64,000 nt of DNA from an uncultured Granulosicoccus sp. Lineage in GTDB: Bacteria > Pseudomonadota > Gammaproteobacteria > Granulosicoccales > Granulosicoccaceae. Each line of letters starts with the position of its first letter. The stretch's first letter is position 1. Position numbers and translations under genes: made by a program. The DNA lies in contig CANMQI010000005.1 of the NCBI GenBank assembly GCA_947499955.1, positions 1-64,000 on the forward strand, read 5' to 3'. The notes below the pieces were generated by a model. The model made no database searches, was not told the DNA's origin, and worked only from the letters and a program-made list of their open reading frames with translations. Below are positions 18,292-27,972 of this stretch, in pieces.

Positions 18292-21200
18292 TCATGAAAT
18301 CTTGCGCAGCAAGGTCTCGGCTTCAGTGACCTGCTCCGGATTGCCGCTCTTGACGATTTCGTCCAATGCGCTGCTGGCAGAGTCCTTGTCCCCCATGTCG
18401 ATATAGGCCTTGGCCAGGTCGAGCATGGTGTCCATTTCGTCCGTGTTGTCCACATTGCCGGCATTGTCCAGCAGAAGATCATCGTCAGCGGCCAGATCCG
18501 GTAATTCCAGATCTGACAGATCCGAGTTCATCAGCTCTGCACTGTCCAGCTCCAGGTCGCCGGACAGCTGGTCAAGATCCAGCGTCAGATCATCGACCGA
18601 GGCAACCCGGTCCAGCTCATCCATTGTCAGGGCATCACCCAGCAACTCATCACCGTTGGTCAGATCGGCTGACAGTTCATTGGTCAGATCGCCCGACAGG
18701 TCACTTGAAAGCTCGCCTGAAAGCTCGCCTGAAAGCTCGCCTACCGAGTCCGCTGCGATATCACCCGCCAGCTGACTGGACAATTCCGGCATGTCGGACA
18801 AGTCGGATTCGATACTCTCGGCAGCCTTGTCAGCAGCCTCGAAACCCGGGAAGTCGATGCTGCCGTCACCCGCCTCGGCGGCCACTTCATCGGCGATACC
18901 AGAGAAATCGCCAGTGGCCTCCAGATCATCCTCGTCAAAGGCGAAAGCCGGATCGATACTCTGTTCCATCAGCGAGGATTCATCGTCGCTGTTGAAATCC
19001 AGAGCCTCACCTGCGTTGCCAAAATCACGGCTGACACTGCCTTCATCGGTTTCGTGTGCTGGCAGAAAGTCGTCATCTCCCAGTGCCATACCATCGGAAT
19101 GTCCGCTACCGATGCGATCTACCGCGCCTCGAGCCGCACCATACAATTCATCACCGGGTCGCAACTCGGCCCCCATGGTCGCGATGGCAACCCACTCCGG
19201 ATTGGCCTCACCGCCGAAGCGCGCATGAAAATTTCTGGCGGCCTCGTGAAACCCTTCTGCATTGCCCTGTGCATGGTAAGTCTGCAACAGTTTGTTTGCA
19301 TATTCCTGATTGTCGGGATCGCGCTCTGTTGCTCTGGACAGCAGCTCTTCAGCCTGCCCATGAAGACCGTAGGCCAGGTATACATCCACCTCGGAGATGG
19401 TGTCATCCTGATCGATGGCATCATCGCCAGCAGCGGCAGCAGCGGTCTGAGTCCCGGCACCAAACGCCAGACTGGGGTCAGCCAGTTCGTCCATGGTCGG
19501 ATCCGCTGGATCCTTGTCGCCCAGACCATGAATGGCAGCAGCCCCTGCAGCGGCGGCACCTGCGGCCCCGGCAGCGACGCCTGCACCCGACAGATCGACG
19601 TCCTTGTCGGCATGCGCCTGCATCTGCGCCAACTCATCATCGTTGAAATCGGCTTCGTCGAAATTCAGTAACTCTTCGTCACGACGTCTGCGACGGAACA
19701 ACAGGGTTCCCACAACACCGAGCAGACCAACACCACCGATACCGGCGATCATCATGCGCTTCGGGTCGTTGATGAAATCCTCATACCAGGTACTTTGCAG
19801 GCGAGGTGGCGCAATTTCCGCCTCAGTTGCGCTGTCAGCAGTCGCATCGTCATCACCCAGCAACTCGACCTGAGCCAGCTCTTCACCGGCTTCTGTCAGC
19901 GCGTTGACACCCGAACCGATCGCTTCATCCGCCGCATCCCCTGCTCCAGCGACCGCATCTGCGACCGCATCTGCGACCGCATCTGCGACCGCATCTGCGA
20001 CCGCATCGGCACCGGTATCCGCAGCATCACCCGCATCTGCCACCAGCTCATCAGCCGTACCGGCTACCGTATCAGCGGCGTCGGCAGCACTGTCAGCCGC
20101 ATCGCTTGCCGCCTCATTGAGCGCATCAGCCGCAGACTCTGCGGCATCACCTGCATCGACAAGTGCATTTTCCGCCGCTGCCGCAGCCGCCTCTTCACCG
20201 GCCTTGCGGGCATCAGCCAGCTGGGATTCCAGTTGGGCAATTTCGTTCTGTCGCAGGGACAGCAGAGCATCGAGATTTTCGGTGGTTCCCTGCAGCTCGC
20301 TGGCCTGATCGGACAGCTCATCGGCCTGCAGTCGCGTGGACGCCAGCTCCTCACGTGCCAGTTGCAGCTTGAGATTGACCTCACCCAGACGACTGGCGTC
20401 GTTATCGGTGGTTTCATCCGCTGTGGCACTGGCGGTCGTGCTGGTCGGCGCATTGTCGGCAACGAGGCGCAACTCATCCCGATCCAGGATTTCGGTGCGC
20501 GCATTGTCGAGAATGGCCCGAGCTTCCGGAGACAAGCCGTCCAGCGAATCATCCGAGCTAAGCTCCGGATCCAGCGCGGCGGTGTCGATAGCCGTGGTGT
20601 CAGACGCAGGTGTTGCACTTGAGTCGCTCTCACTGCGGGTACCAGAGGCTATGCGGGTGTTGCCACCGGTGAGCGTGTCACGGTATTCCTGCCACAGCTG
20701 GTTCTGCTGGCCAATTGCGGCCAGAGCCTGCGCCTGCGTCAGTCTGCTCGCCTCATCAGATTCAGGAACACGCAGAATCGAGCCGGCCTTGACCAGGTTG
20801 ATGTTCTTGTTGATGAATGCCGATTCATTGGCAGTCAGCAGCGCCATCATCATCTGCTGTACGGAAACGCCGCCGGCATTATCCTTGGCAATTTCATACA
20901 GGGTATCGCCCTGCCCGACAGTCACCTGCTTGCCAGATGAATCGGCTGACGCCGACGATGTGCTGACCGCTGGCGTTTCCACCTCGGGAGTCAGCTCATC
21001 CAGTGACACGATGGTCGAGCCGTCGACATCTGCATCGGGCACGCCATCCACCACGGCGGTATCGGATATCTCTTCGACCGAGTCAGCCAGTTCGACGGTA
21101 ATGGCATCCAGTTTGGCCTGTTGTTCTGCCAGAAACTGCTCACGTTCTTCCAGAGCCGCACTGTTGGGTGCGCTCAGGTCCGTCAAGGAGACAATCTCAC

Positions 21201-21855
21201 CCGCATCGGGGCTCACATCAGGCGTGCTACCCAGCAAGGCGTCATCGGGCAACAGTTCCAGGGATACGATCTCGCCCTCATCGGCATTGACAGACAGGCC
21301 CTCGGCAGCAGAAGCTGCCTCGGCCAGACCTGCCAGGTCGACTTCCTCACCGCTGTCAATCGGATCGCGTTCGATGGGGGTCGGAACGACCAGCGCTTCA
21401 TTGCCGCGCTGTACGACCGCTGGAGTATCTGCACTGGTGTTGCGCTCGGTGGCCGTCGGCGTCATGAAGACCGGAGGGTCCAGCAGAACGGTGTATTCAC
21501 GCACCATTCTGCCTTGGGTCCAGTCAATCTCGAGCAGGAAATTGAGAAACGGCTCGACCACAGGCTGCTGACTGGTAATACGAATCATCGGTGCACCAGA
21601 GCTCTGGTCCACCGTGAATCGCAGATTGGTCAGCGCCGTGGACCTTTCGATGCCGGCACGAGCGAAGGCTGCCGGAGAGGCCAGCTTCACGATCATGCCA
21701 TCGAGCTCACCGGCTTGCACCGAGGTGAGCCTGATTTCGGCATCCATCGGCTGATTCAGTGCCGAGCGCATCTCAATGTCACCCAGACCAAGTCCGAAGG
21801 CGCCACCCGAGGCTAACGCCAGGCTAACTGCTGCAGCCGTTGCTAATTTTCGCAC
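18292..21855 (-). CDS. fimV: FimV/HubP-type polar peptidoglycan-binding protein
   Basis: FimV/HubP proteins mark cell poles and help assemble type IV pili and place chemotaxis and chromosome machinery. The 1187 residues begin with a signal peptide (residues 1-21). The FimV N-terminal domain follows (GLGDIEMRSALNQPMDAEI, then SQQPVVEPFLNFLLE). A LysM domain lies near 307-365 (VTVGQGDTLYEIA), and a coiled coil near 480-540. An Ala/Asp-rich linker with A-D-A-V repeats is followed by one membrane span near 695-717 (MMIAGIGGVGLLGVVGTLLF) and RRRRR. The acidic cytoplasmic half ends in the conserved FimV C-terminal motif MLDLAKAYIDMGDKDSASSA. All hallmark parts are present. Confidence 0.95.
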   Translation of the reverse strand: MRKLATAAAVSLALASGGAFGLGLGDIEMRSALNQPMDAEIRLTSVQAGELDGMIVKLASPAAFARAGIERSTALTNLRFTVDQSSGAPMIRITSQQPVVEPFLNFLLEIDWTQGRMVREYTVLLDPPVFMTPTATERNTSADTPAVVQRGNEALVVPTPIERDPIDSGEEVDLAGLAEAASAAEGLSVNADEGEIVSLELLPDDALLGSTPDVSPDAGEIVSLTDLSAPNSAALEEREQFLAEQQAKLDAITVELADSVEEISDTAVVDGVPDADVDGSTIVSLDELTPEVETPAVSTSSASADSSGKQVTVGQGDTLYEIAKDNAGGVSVQQMMMALLTANESAFINKNINLVKAGSILRVPESDEASRLTQAQALAAIGQQNQLWQEYRDTLTGGNTRIASGTRSESDSSATPASDTTAIDTAALDPELSSDDSLDGLSPEARAILDNARTEILDRDELRLVADNAPTSTTASATADETTDNDASRLGEVNLKLQLAREELASTRLQADELSDQASELQGTTENLDALLSLRQNEIAQLESQLADARKAGEEAAAAAAENALVDAGDAAESAADALNEAASDAADSAADAADTVAGTADELVADAGDAADTGADAVADAVADAVADAVADAVAGAGDAADEAIGSGVNALTEAGEELAQVELLGDDDATADSATEAEIAPPRLQSTWYEDFINDPKRMMIAGIGGVGLLGVVGTLLFRRRRRDEELLNFDEADFNDDELAQMQAHADKDVDLSGAGVAAGAAGAAAAGAAAIHGLGDKDPADPTMDELADPSLAFGAGTQTAAAAAGDDAIDQDDTISEVDVYLAYGLHGQAEELLSRATERDPDNQEYANKLLQTYHAQGNAEGFHEAARNFHARFGGEANPEWVAIATMGAELRPGDELYGAARGAVDRIGSGHSDGMALGDDDFLPAHETDEGSVSRDFGNAGEALDFNSDDESSLMEQSIDPAFAFDEDDLEATGDFSGIADEVAAEAGDGSIDFPGFEAADKAAESIESDLSDMPELSSQLAGDIAADSVGELSGELSGELSSDLSGDLTNELSADLTNGDELLGDALTMDELDRVASVDDLTLDLDQLSGDLELDSAELMNSDLSDLELPDLAADDDLLLDNAGNVDNTDEMDTMLDLAKAYIDMGDKDSASSALDEIVKSGNPEQVTEAETLLRKIS
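18709..18744. repeat. 12-bp repeat in fimV encoding S-G-E-L
   Basis: Three units of AAGCTCGCCTGA (the last ends AC) lie in frame on the minus strand of fimV and encode repeated S-G-E-L in the acidic cytoplasmic half. Further diverged copies extend to either side (SSDLSGDLTNELSADL). Copy changes would keep the frame. Confidence 0.9.
19949..20008. repeat. 12-bp repeat in fimV encoding A-D-A-V
   Basis: Four perfect units and one near-perfect unit of GCGACCGCATCT encode A-D-A-V in the periplasmic Ala/Asp-rich linker of FimV, just before the membrane span. The unit is a multiple of three, so expansion or contraction alters only linker length. Confidence 0.93.
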
Positions 21856-21988
21856 GTATCGAGTCCCACTCAGACGTTTGATCCGACAACCCGGCGCCCG
21901 AAAATCGCCTGTGTCAACCGAACGTTGTTAACTGTTTCAACGTTATCTATAGCTCAATTATTACATCTATTCAGATATAGATCAGCGT

Positions 21989-23017
21989 TTACAAATAGTC
22001 CTGAACGAGACATTCGGCGATCTGAACACTATTAAGTGCTGCGCCCTTGCGGACATTATCGGACACAACCCACAGGTTCAGCCCGTTTTCAACACTAATG
22101 TCTTCACGAATCCGCCCAACATAGACTGCATCAGTTCCGGCTGATTCAGTCACGGCGGTGGGATACCCCCCTGCCTTTCGCTCGTCCATAACTACCACTC
22201 CTGGTGCAGTGCTGAGCAATTCTCGGGCCTGATTCGCAGAAATCGGCTTGCGAGTTTCTATATGAACGGCCTCGGAGTGCCCGTAGAACACGGGGACACG
22301 AACACAAGTAGGGTTAACTGCAATGGAGGAGTCTTCCATGATCTTGTGGGTTTCCCAGACCATCTTCATTTCTTCCTTGGTATAGCCATTGTCCTGGAAG
22401 TCATCAATGTGCGGCAACACATTGAAGGCAATCTGCTTCGGGTAGACGGAGGCCTCGATGGGCAGACCGTTGAGCAGTCTGGCTGTCTGCGTACCGAGCT
22501 CTTCGATAGCTTCCTTGCCGGTTCCCGAAACCGCCTGATAGGTGCAGACATTGATTCGGGTAATGCCGAAAGCGTCATGCAACGGCTTCAGCGCCACCAG
22601 CATCTGGATGGTGGAGCAATTGGGGTTGGCAATGATGTTGGTGTCCTTGTACTTCGCAATGGCATGCGCATTGACTTCCGGAATGATGAGCGGTTTGTCA
22701 TCGTCATAGCGAAATTGCGAGGTGTTGTCGATGACCACACAGCCGGCAGCGGCCGCCTTGGGGGCATAGATCTTCGATACGGAAGCACCCGGCGAAAAGA
22801 TGCCGATCTGCACTTTGGAGAAATCGAAGTCTTCCAGGTTCTCGACAACCAGCTGCTTGTCACCATAGGCAACTCGTTTGCCTGCCGAGCGGGAGCTGGC
22901 CAGTGGATAGACCTTGCCTACGGGAAATTTCCGTTCCGCCAGAATCTCCAGCATTGTCTCGCCAACAGCACCAGTGGCGCCAACTACGGCGACGTCGTAA
23001 GTCTTGCTCATGTTCAT
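21989..23017 (-). CDS. asd: Aspartate-semialdehyde dehydrogenase
   Basis: Asd reduces aspartyl phosphate to aspartate semialdehyde with NADPH, feeding lysine, diaminopimelate, threonine and methionine. The 342 residues start with the NADP motif [15 protein letters not shown]. The catalytic cysteine is C134 in ANPNCSTIQ, and the GKEAIEEL segment follows the [10 protein letters not shown] site. [19 protein letters not shown] and [15 protein letters not shown] complete the signature. It overlaps leuB by 4 bases and precedes fimV, as in pseudomonads. Confidence 0.97.
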   Translation of the reverse strand: MNMSKTYDVAVVGATGAVGETMLEILAERKFPVGKVYPLASSRSAGKRVAYGDKQLVVENLEDFDFSKVQIGIFSPGASVSKIYAPKAAAAGCVVIDNTSQFRYDDDKPLIIPEVNAHAIAKYKDTNIIANPNCSTIQMLVALKPLHDAFGITRINVCTYQAVSGTGKEAIEELGTQTARLLNGLPIEASVYPKQIAFNVLPHIDDFQDNGYTKEEMKMVWETHKIMEDSSIAVNPTCVRVPVFYGHSEAVHIETRKPISANQARELLSTAPGVVVMDERKAGGYPTAVTESAGTDAVYVGRIREDISVENGLNLWVVSDNVRKGAALNSVQIAECLVQDYL

Positions 23018-24108
23018 GCTCCTGCCTGAAGGGCCGCGATGATCGCATCTCCCATCTGTGTCGTGTTGATCAGTTTTTCACCCGCTTTGCCTGAGGCGAT
23101 ATCCTGACAGCGATATCCTGTAGCCAACACGGATGCCACGGCGGCATCGATGGCATCCGCAGCCGCCGCTTCCTTCAGCGTGTATCGCAGCATCATGGAG
23201 ACTGACAGGATGGTTGCCAGCGGATTGGCGATTCCCTGGCCGGCGATATCGGGGGCCGATCCGTGAATGGGTTCGTACATGCCCTTGCCAGCCTCATCCA
23301 GAGACGCTGAGGGCAACATGCCGATGGAGCCTGTGAGCATGGCGGCAGCATCCGAGAGAATGTCACCGAACATGTTGCCGGTCACGATGACGTCGAACTG
23401 CTTGGGCGCCTTCACCAGTTGCATGGCGGCGTTATCGACAAACATGTGAGTCAGCTCGACATCCGGGTAGTCCTTGCCGACCTCGATCACCACTTCTCGC
23501 CACAGTTCCGACACTTCCAGAACGTTCATCTTGTCAACCGAACACAGGCGTGAATTGCGCTGCCTGGCGATTTCGAAGGCACTGACCGCGATACGACGAA
23601 TTTCCGACTCACTGTAAACCAGTGTGTTGAAGCCGACCCGCTCGCCATTACGCTCCTCGATACCACGCGGCTGACCGAAATAGATGCCGCCTGTCAGTTC
23701 ACGCACGATCATCAGATCGAGCCCGGCCACCAGCTCAGGCTTCAGTGAAGAGGCATCGGCCAGCTCGGGGTAGAGCAGCGCCGGGCGCAGATTGGAGAAC
23801 AGTTTCAGCTCCGAGCGCAAACCCAGCAGACCACGTTCGGGGCGCAGATCACGCGGGGCGGAATCGTACTGAGGCCCCCCGATGGCGCCCAGCAGAATGG
23901 CCTCGGCCTCGCGACAGGCGTTCAGGGTGTCTTCCGGCAGGGGCGTGCCACTCTCGTCATAAGCCGCACCGCCGAACAGGCAGGTTTGCAGGCTCAGACC
24001 CAGATCGTACTGCTGGTTGACGGCTTCCAGAACCCTGCGACCTTCGGCAATGATTTCAGGACCGATACCATCGCCGGGCAGGATGACGATCTTGCGTGCT
24101 TGAGACAT
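23014..24108 (-). CDS. leuB: 3-isopropylmalate dehydrogenase
   Basis: LeuB oxidises and decarboxylates 3-isopropylmalate in leucine synthesis with NAD+. The 364 residues begin [14 protein letters not shown]. They contain the substrate-binding arginines ([28 protein letters not shown]), [15 protein letters not shown], the metal-binding [16 protein letters not shown], and the NAD adenine-binding [18 protein letters not shown]. Length matches E. coli LeuB (363). It is separated from leuD by a GST-family gene. Confidence 0.97.
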   Translation of the reverse strand: MSQARKIVILPGDGIGPEIIAEGRRVLEAVNQQYDLGLSLQTCLFGGAAYDESGTPLPEDTLNACREAEAILLGAIGGPQYDSAPRDLRPERGLLGLRSELKLFSNLRPALLYPELADASSLKPELVAGLDLMIVRELTGGIYFGQPRGIEERNGERVGFNTLVYSESEIRRIAVSAFEIARQRNSRLCSVDKMNVLEVSELWREVVIEVGKDYPDVELTHMFVDNAAMQLVKAPKQFDVIVTGNMFGDILSDAAAMLTGSIGMLPSASLDEAGKGMYEPIHGSAPDIAGQGIANPLATILSVSMMLRYTLKEAAAADAIDAAVASVLATGYRCQDIASGKAGEKLINTTQMGDAIIAALQAGA

Positions 24109-24162
24109 GAAGTAATACCTTTGAGACAGGGGGCTCTGGCGAATGTTGTACGCAGAGCAGAT

Positions 24163-24822
24163 TCAGATTCGGATTTCGGATTTTTCGATGACGTCGGTTT
24201 CAGCCGCCGCTGCGCTGTACCAGTCGCGCATTGGTGGATCTTCCAGCACCCGTTCCACGTATTGCTGCGAGAGCCGCGGCAAGGTGATGCCGTACGTGCG
24301 GAATCGCGAGGCAACCGGTGCGAACATGGCATCGGCTACCGTGTAGTGGGTGAACAACCAGGGTCCACCGCTTTGCTGAAGTGCATCCTCGAACAGCTGG
24401 ACAATGCGATTGATGTCGATCTGCACGGCCAGGGACGGCTTGAAGCCCTCGATGACACGGCGACAGTTCATGGGCATGGCTTCACGCAGGTCGGTAAACC
24501 CGGAATGCATTTCGGCACTCATCGCGCGGGCGCGAGCCCGGTCACTGGCGCGCTCCGGCCATAGTGCATGCTCAGTGACCTTGTCGGCGATGTACTCGCA
24601 GATGGCCAGCGAGTCCCACAACACCAGAGGGCCTTCATGCAATACCGGCACCCGCTTTGCAGGACACCATTTTTCCAGCAGCGCCTCGCCTTCTGCGGTG
24701 TACAGCGGTACGGCAATTTCATCGAACTGCAACTGCGCGTGCTGCATCAGAATCCAGGGACGCAGCGACCACGATGAGTAGTTCTTGTTACCGATAACCA
24801 GCTTGAGGCTGTCGGAAGCCAT
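24163..24822 (-). CDS. Glutathione S-transferase family protein
   Basis: This 219-residue protein has a thioredoxin-like N-terminal domain (LVIGNKNYSSWSLRPWILM, PAKRVPVLHEGPLVLWDSLAICEYIAD) and an all-helical GST C-terminal domain (about 90-210, with HYTVADAMFAPVASRF). The Ser of NYSSWSLRPW is the likely glutathione-activating residue. Its substrate is unknown. It sits 2 bases from the leuD stop side and 54 bases from leuB, inside the leucine operon and on the same strand. Most relatives keep leuC-leuD-leuB together, so this gene looks like an insertion in the operon. Confidence 0.88.
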   Translation of the reverse strand: MASDSLKLVIGNKNYSSWSLRPWILMQHAQLQFDEIAVPLYTAEGEALLEKWCPAKRVPVLHEGPLVLWDSLAICEYIADKVTEHALWPERASDRARARAMSAEMHSGFTDLREAMPMNCRRVIEGFKPSLAVQIDINRIVQLFEDALQQSGGPWLFTHYTVADAMFAPVASRFRTYGITLPRLSQQYVERVLEDPPMRDWYSAAAAETDVIEKSEIRI

Positions 24823-24824
24823 GA

Positions 24825-25463
24825 TCAGCCGAACAGCCAGGGAGCGCTTTCACGGCGCTTGGCTTCGTACTCTTCAATACGAAAGCGCTGCTGCAGTGTC
24901 AGCTCGATATCATCAAAACCATTCAGCAGACAGTGCTTGCGAAATTCATCCACTTCAAACGGGTAGACATCGCCGTTGGGCGTGGTCACTGTCTGCGCTT
25001 CCAGATCGATATCCAGTTGATAGCCTTCGGTACTGGCGCATTCCTCGGCCAGCTTCTCGACAATGGCCTTGTCCAGCACGATCGGCAGCAAACCGCTCTT
25101 GAACGAATTGTTGTTGAAGATGTCGGCAAAACCGGGGGCGATGACAGAGCGAAAACCATAGTCATCCAGCGCCCAGACCGCGTGCTCGCGTGACGAACCG
25201 CAGCCGAAGTTCTCACCGGCAATCAACACCTGAGCACCCTTGTAGCGTGGCTCGTTGAGCACGAAATCCGGGTTCGGTTCGCGGCTGTTCGGATCCTGCC
25301 CCGGAAAGCCGGCGTCCTTGTAACGCCATTCATCAAACAGATTGACGCCGAAGCCCGAGCGCTTGATGGACTTCAGGAACTGCTTGGGAATGATGGCATC
25401 GGTATCCACATTCGCCCGCATCAGAGGGACAGTCAGGCCTTTCAGCTGTGTGAAGCTCTTCAT
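24825..25463 (-). CDS. leuD: 3-isopropylmalate dehydratase small subunit
   Basis: LeuD is the small subunit of isopropylmalate isomerase, partner of LeuC. The 212 residues show [19 protein letters not shown] and the swivel-domain motif [36 protein letters not shown] and a C-terminal [18 protein letters not shown] also fit. Length is near E. coli LeuD (201). It follows leuC by 15 bases on the same strand. Confidence 0.97.
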   Translation of the reverse strand: MKSFTQLKGLTVPLMRANVDTDAIIPKQFLKSIKRSGFGVNLFDEWRYKDAGFPGQDPNSREPNPDFVLNEPRYKGAQVLIAGENFGCGSSREHAVWALDDYGFRSVIAPGFADIFNNNSFKSGLLPIVLDKAIVEKLAEECASTEGYQLDIDLEAQTVTTPNGDVYPFEVDEFRKHCLLNGFDDIELTLQQRFRIEEYEAKRRESAPWLFG

Positions 25464-25478
25464 GGTGTTCTCCTTATC

Positions 25479-26882
25479 CTAGAAGTGGCGGACATCGACG
25501 AAATGACCCGCGATGGCGGCCGCTGCCGCCATGGCCGGACTGACCAGGTGCGTGCGTCCGCCCTGCCCTTGTCGCCCTTCAAAGTTACGATTCGAGGTGG
25601 ATGCGCAGCGCTCACCCGGCTCCAGCCGGTCGGCATTCATCGCCAGACACATGGAGCAACCCGGCTCACGCCATTCGAAGCCTGCGTTGACGAACAGCTT
25701 GTCCAGACCTTCGGCTTCAGCCTGTTTCTTGACCAGCCCGGAACCCGGAACCACCATGGCCTGCTTGATGGTATCGGCCACCTTGCGATCCTTGATCACA
25801 GCTGCAGCAGCACGCAAGTCCTCGATACGCGAATTGGTGCAGGAACCGATGAAGACGCGATCCAGCTGAATGTCGGTGACCGGTGTCGAGGCTTGCAGAT
25901 CCATGTATTCCAGCGCACGGGTGAAGCCTTCACGCTTGGCCGCGTATTCGTCAGCCGCCGGATCGGGCACGACACCATTGACCGAGGTGACCATTTCCGG
26001 AGACGTGCCCCAGGATACCTGTGGCTCGATCAGCGAGGCATCCAGGCGAACCACTTCATCGAATTCGGCATCGTCGTCGCTCTTCAGTTCGCGCCAGGCG
26101 GCTACCGCCATGTCCCACGTCTCACCACTTGGAGCGAAGGGACGGCCTTTCAGATAATCGATGGTTGTATCGTCCACGGCGATCATGCCAGCGCGAGCAC
26201 CGGCCTCGATAGCCATGTTGCACACACTCATGCGGCCTTCCATCGACAGCGCCCGAATGGCCTCACCCCCGAATTCCAGGGTGCAGCCATTGCCACCTGC
26301 GGTGCCGATCTTGCCGATGATGGCCAGCACGATGTCCTTGGCTGTGACACCAGGGCCCACCTCACCATCGACACTGATCAGCATATTGCGTGATTTCTTC
26401 TGCAGCAGGGTCTGAGTGGCCATGACATGCTCCACCTCGGAGGTGCCGATGCCAAAGGCCAGCGCTCCGAATGCACCGTGGGTGGAGGTGTGAGAGTCAC
26501 CACAGACGACTGTCATGCCCGGCAAGGTGGCACCCTGTTCAGGACCGATGACATGCACGATGCCTTGTCGGAGGTCATTCATCTTGAATTCGACAACACC
26601 AAAGGCTTCGCAGTTGGCGTCCAGTGTTTCCACCTGCAGGCGCGACACGGGGTCGGAAATGCCGTTGGCACGGTCGGTGGTCGGCACATTGTGATCGGCC
26701 ACGGCCAGCATGGAGCTGAGGCGCCACGGTTTGCGGCCTGCCAGCTTCAGCCCTTCGAAAGCCTGTGGCGAGGTTACTTCGTGGACCAGGTGCCGGTCGA
26801 TGTAGAGCAGAACAGTGCCGTCTTCCTGCTGGTTAACGACGTGGGCGTCCCACACTTTGTCATACAAGGTCTTGCCAGCCAT
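25479..26882 (-). CDS. leuC: 3-isopropylmalate dehydratase large subunit
   Basis: LeuC, with LeuD, isomerises 2- to 3-isopropylmalate using a 4Fe-4S cluster. The 467 residues start [16 protein letters not shown]. Aconitase-family motifs are present: [35 protein letters not shown] with one cluster cysteine, and [18 protein letters not shown] with the other two. Length matches E. coli LeuC (466). It is the first gene of the leftward leu-asd-fimV series and is divergent from a LysR regulator 108 bases away. Confidence 0.97.
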   Translation of the reverse strand: MAGKTLYDKVWDAHVVNQQEDGTVLLYIDRHLVHEVTSPQAFEGLKLAGRKPWRLSSMLAVADHNVPTTDRANGISDPVSRLQVETLDANCEAFGVVEFKMNDLRQGIVHVIGPEQGATLPGMTVVCGDSHTSTHGAFGALAFGIGTSEVEHVMATQTLLQKKSRNMLISVDGEVGPGVTAKDIVLAIIGKIGTAGGNGCTLEFGGEAIRALSMEGRMSVCNMAIEAGARAGMIAVDDTTIDYLKGRPFAPSGETWDMAVAAWRELKSDDDAEFDEVVRLDASLIEPQVSWGTSPEMVTSVNGVVPDPAADEYAAKREGFTRALEYMDLQASTPVTDIQLDRVFIGSCTNSRIEDLRAAAAVIKDRKVADTIKQAMVVPGSGLVKKQAEAEGLDKLFVNAGFEWREPGCSMCLAMNADRLEPGERCASTSNRNFEGRQGQGGRTHLVSPAMAAAAAIAGHFVDVRHF

Positions 26883-26946
26883 CTGCCTGTGCCTTCTTTG
26901 AAATGCTACGGGAAGTGAATTCTATCGGCTAACGTCAAATAACTCA

Positions 26947-26986
26947 AATTCATATTGATTATGAATTGTATTCCGTGATGGAATAC
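26947..26986. promoter_or_regulatory. Paired inverted repeats in the leuC/lysR divergent promoter region
   Basis: Two perfect dyads lie back to back: AATTCATA-TTGAT-TATGAATT (26947-26967) and GTATTCC-GTGAT-GGAATAC (26968-26986). Both have 5-base spacers, and the second ends 4 bases before the LysR ATG. The first has the T-N11-A form typical of LysR-type sites, so autoregulation and control of leuC are likely. This is inferred from symmetry and position. Confidence 0.6.
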
Positions 26987-26990
26987 TGCA

Positions 26991-27866
26991 ATGGACGTTT
27001 CAACAATGAAGGCCTTTGTGGCGGTCGCCGAGCTCGGATCATTCTCGCGAGCCTCTGAACACTTGTTCATGACCCAACCCGCCGTGAGCAAGCGTATCGC
27101 TGCGCTGGAGGATGACCTGGGGGTCACGCTGTTCGACCGACTGGGCCGCGGCATTCAGCTGACCGAGGCGGGCCAGAAATTCCTGACCAGCAGCCGACGC
27201 ATTCTGGCGGACATCCAGATCAGTCGAGACGAGGTACTCTCACTCGGGGCGGACGTGGGGGGGCGGCTGCGTCTGGCAACCAGCCACCACGTCGGCATTC
27301 ATCGCCTGCCGCCGGTATTGAAGGCCTTTACCCAGACCTATCCTGATGTGGAGCTGGACCTGCTGTTCATGGATTCGGAGCTGGCCTGCGATGAGGTGCT
27401 GAACGGCCATATCGAACTGGCGGTGGTCACCCTGCCCGACCAGCTCGAGAACGCTCTGCTCACCGAACTGGTGTGGCCCGACCCCTTGAGCATCGTGTGC
27501 GCGTCGGATCACCCGCTGGCCAGCAAGGTCGCCGCAGGCATCGATGTCACCGCCGAGATGCTGACCGCTCACAATGCCGTGTTGCCGGCCCGCGGCACGG
27601 TGACACGCGCCATCTTGCTCGAGGCGCTGCGACCCTTCGACGTCACGGTGGAGACCTCCCTGGAAACCAACTATCTGGAAACCATCAAGATGATGGTGTC
27701 CGTGGGTCTGGGCTGGAGTGCGCTGCCCAGCAACATGATCGATGAAGGGATCATGGCGGTGCCGGTGCGAGGTCTGGCGATGCAACGACGCCTCGGCTCG
27801 GTATGCCTGCGTGGCAGAACACTGTCGCGAGCAGCGATGGCATTCATGGACTTGTTGCGAGGCTGA
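26991..27866 (+). CDS. LysR-type regulator divergent from leuC
   Basis: This 291-residue protein has the LysR helix-turn-helix at residues 1-60 (MKAFVAVAELGSFSRASEHLFMTQPAVSKRIAALE). The substrate-binding fold spans about 90-290 (ATSHHVGIHRLPPVLKAF, IELAVVTLPD). Its position, divergent from leuC with dyads between, suggests control of the leucine operon. A LysR gene divergent from leuC is also found in other gammaproteobacteria. The effector is unknown. The gene is followed by a strong hairpin and converges with the sugar operon. Confidence 0.92.
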   Translation: MDVSTMKAFVAVAELGSFSRASEHLFMTQPAVSKRIAALEDDLGVTLFDRLGRGIQLTEAGQKFLTSSRRILADIQISRDEVLSLGADVGGRLRLATSHHVGIHRLPPVLKAFTQTYPDVELDLLFMDSELACDEVLNGHIELAVVTLPDQLENALLTELVWPDPLSIVCASDHPLASKVAAGIDVTAEMLTAHNAVLPARGTVTRAILLEALRPFDVTVETSLETNYLETIKMMVSVGLGWSALPSNMIDEGIMAVPVRGLAMQRRLGSVCLRGRTLSRAAMAFMDLLRG

Positions 27867-27930
27867 CGCGGATTTATAACGAGGCAGAACGCGGTGACGC
27901 CCTGAACGGGCGCCACTCGACTTTCAATGA

Positions 27931-27964
27931 CGTTCCCATGCGCAGTATCGACAACATGGGAACG
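27931..27964. terminator. 10-bp stem hairpin between convergent genes
   Basis: CGTTCCCATG, a 14-base loop, then CATGGGAACG form a perfect 10-bp stem in the 106-base gap between the LysR stop and the sugar-binding protein stop. No long T-tract is seen on either side, so it may be a weak bidirectional terminator or an mRNA-stabilising 3' structure. Confidence 0.55.
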
Positions 27965-27972
27965 AGTGATAC

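Noticed and set aside
20336-21571. 411-codon plus-strand open frame opposite fimV
   Set aside because: It is Ser/Ala-rich with no domain, and mirrors the codon bias of fimV on the other strand.
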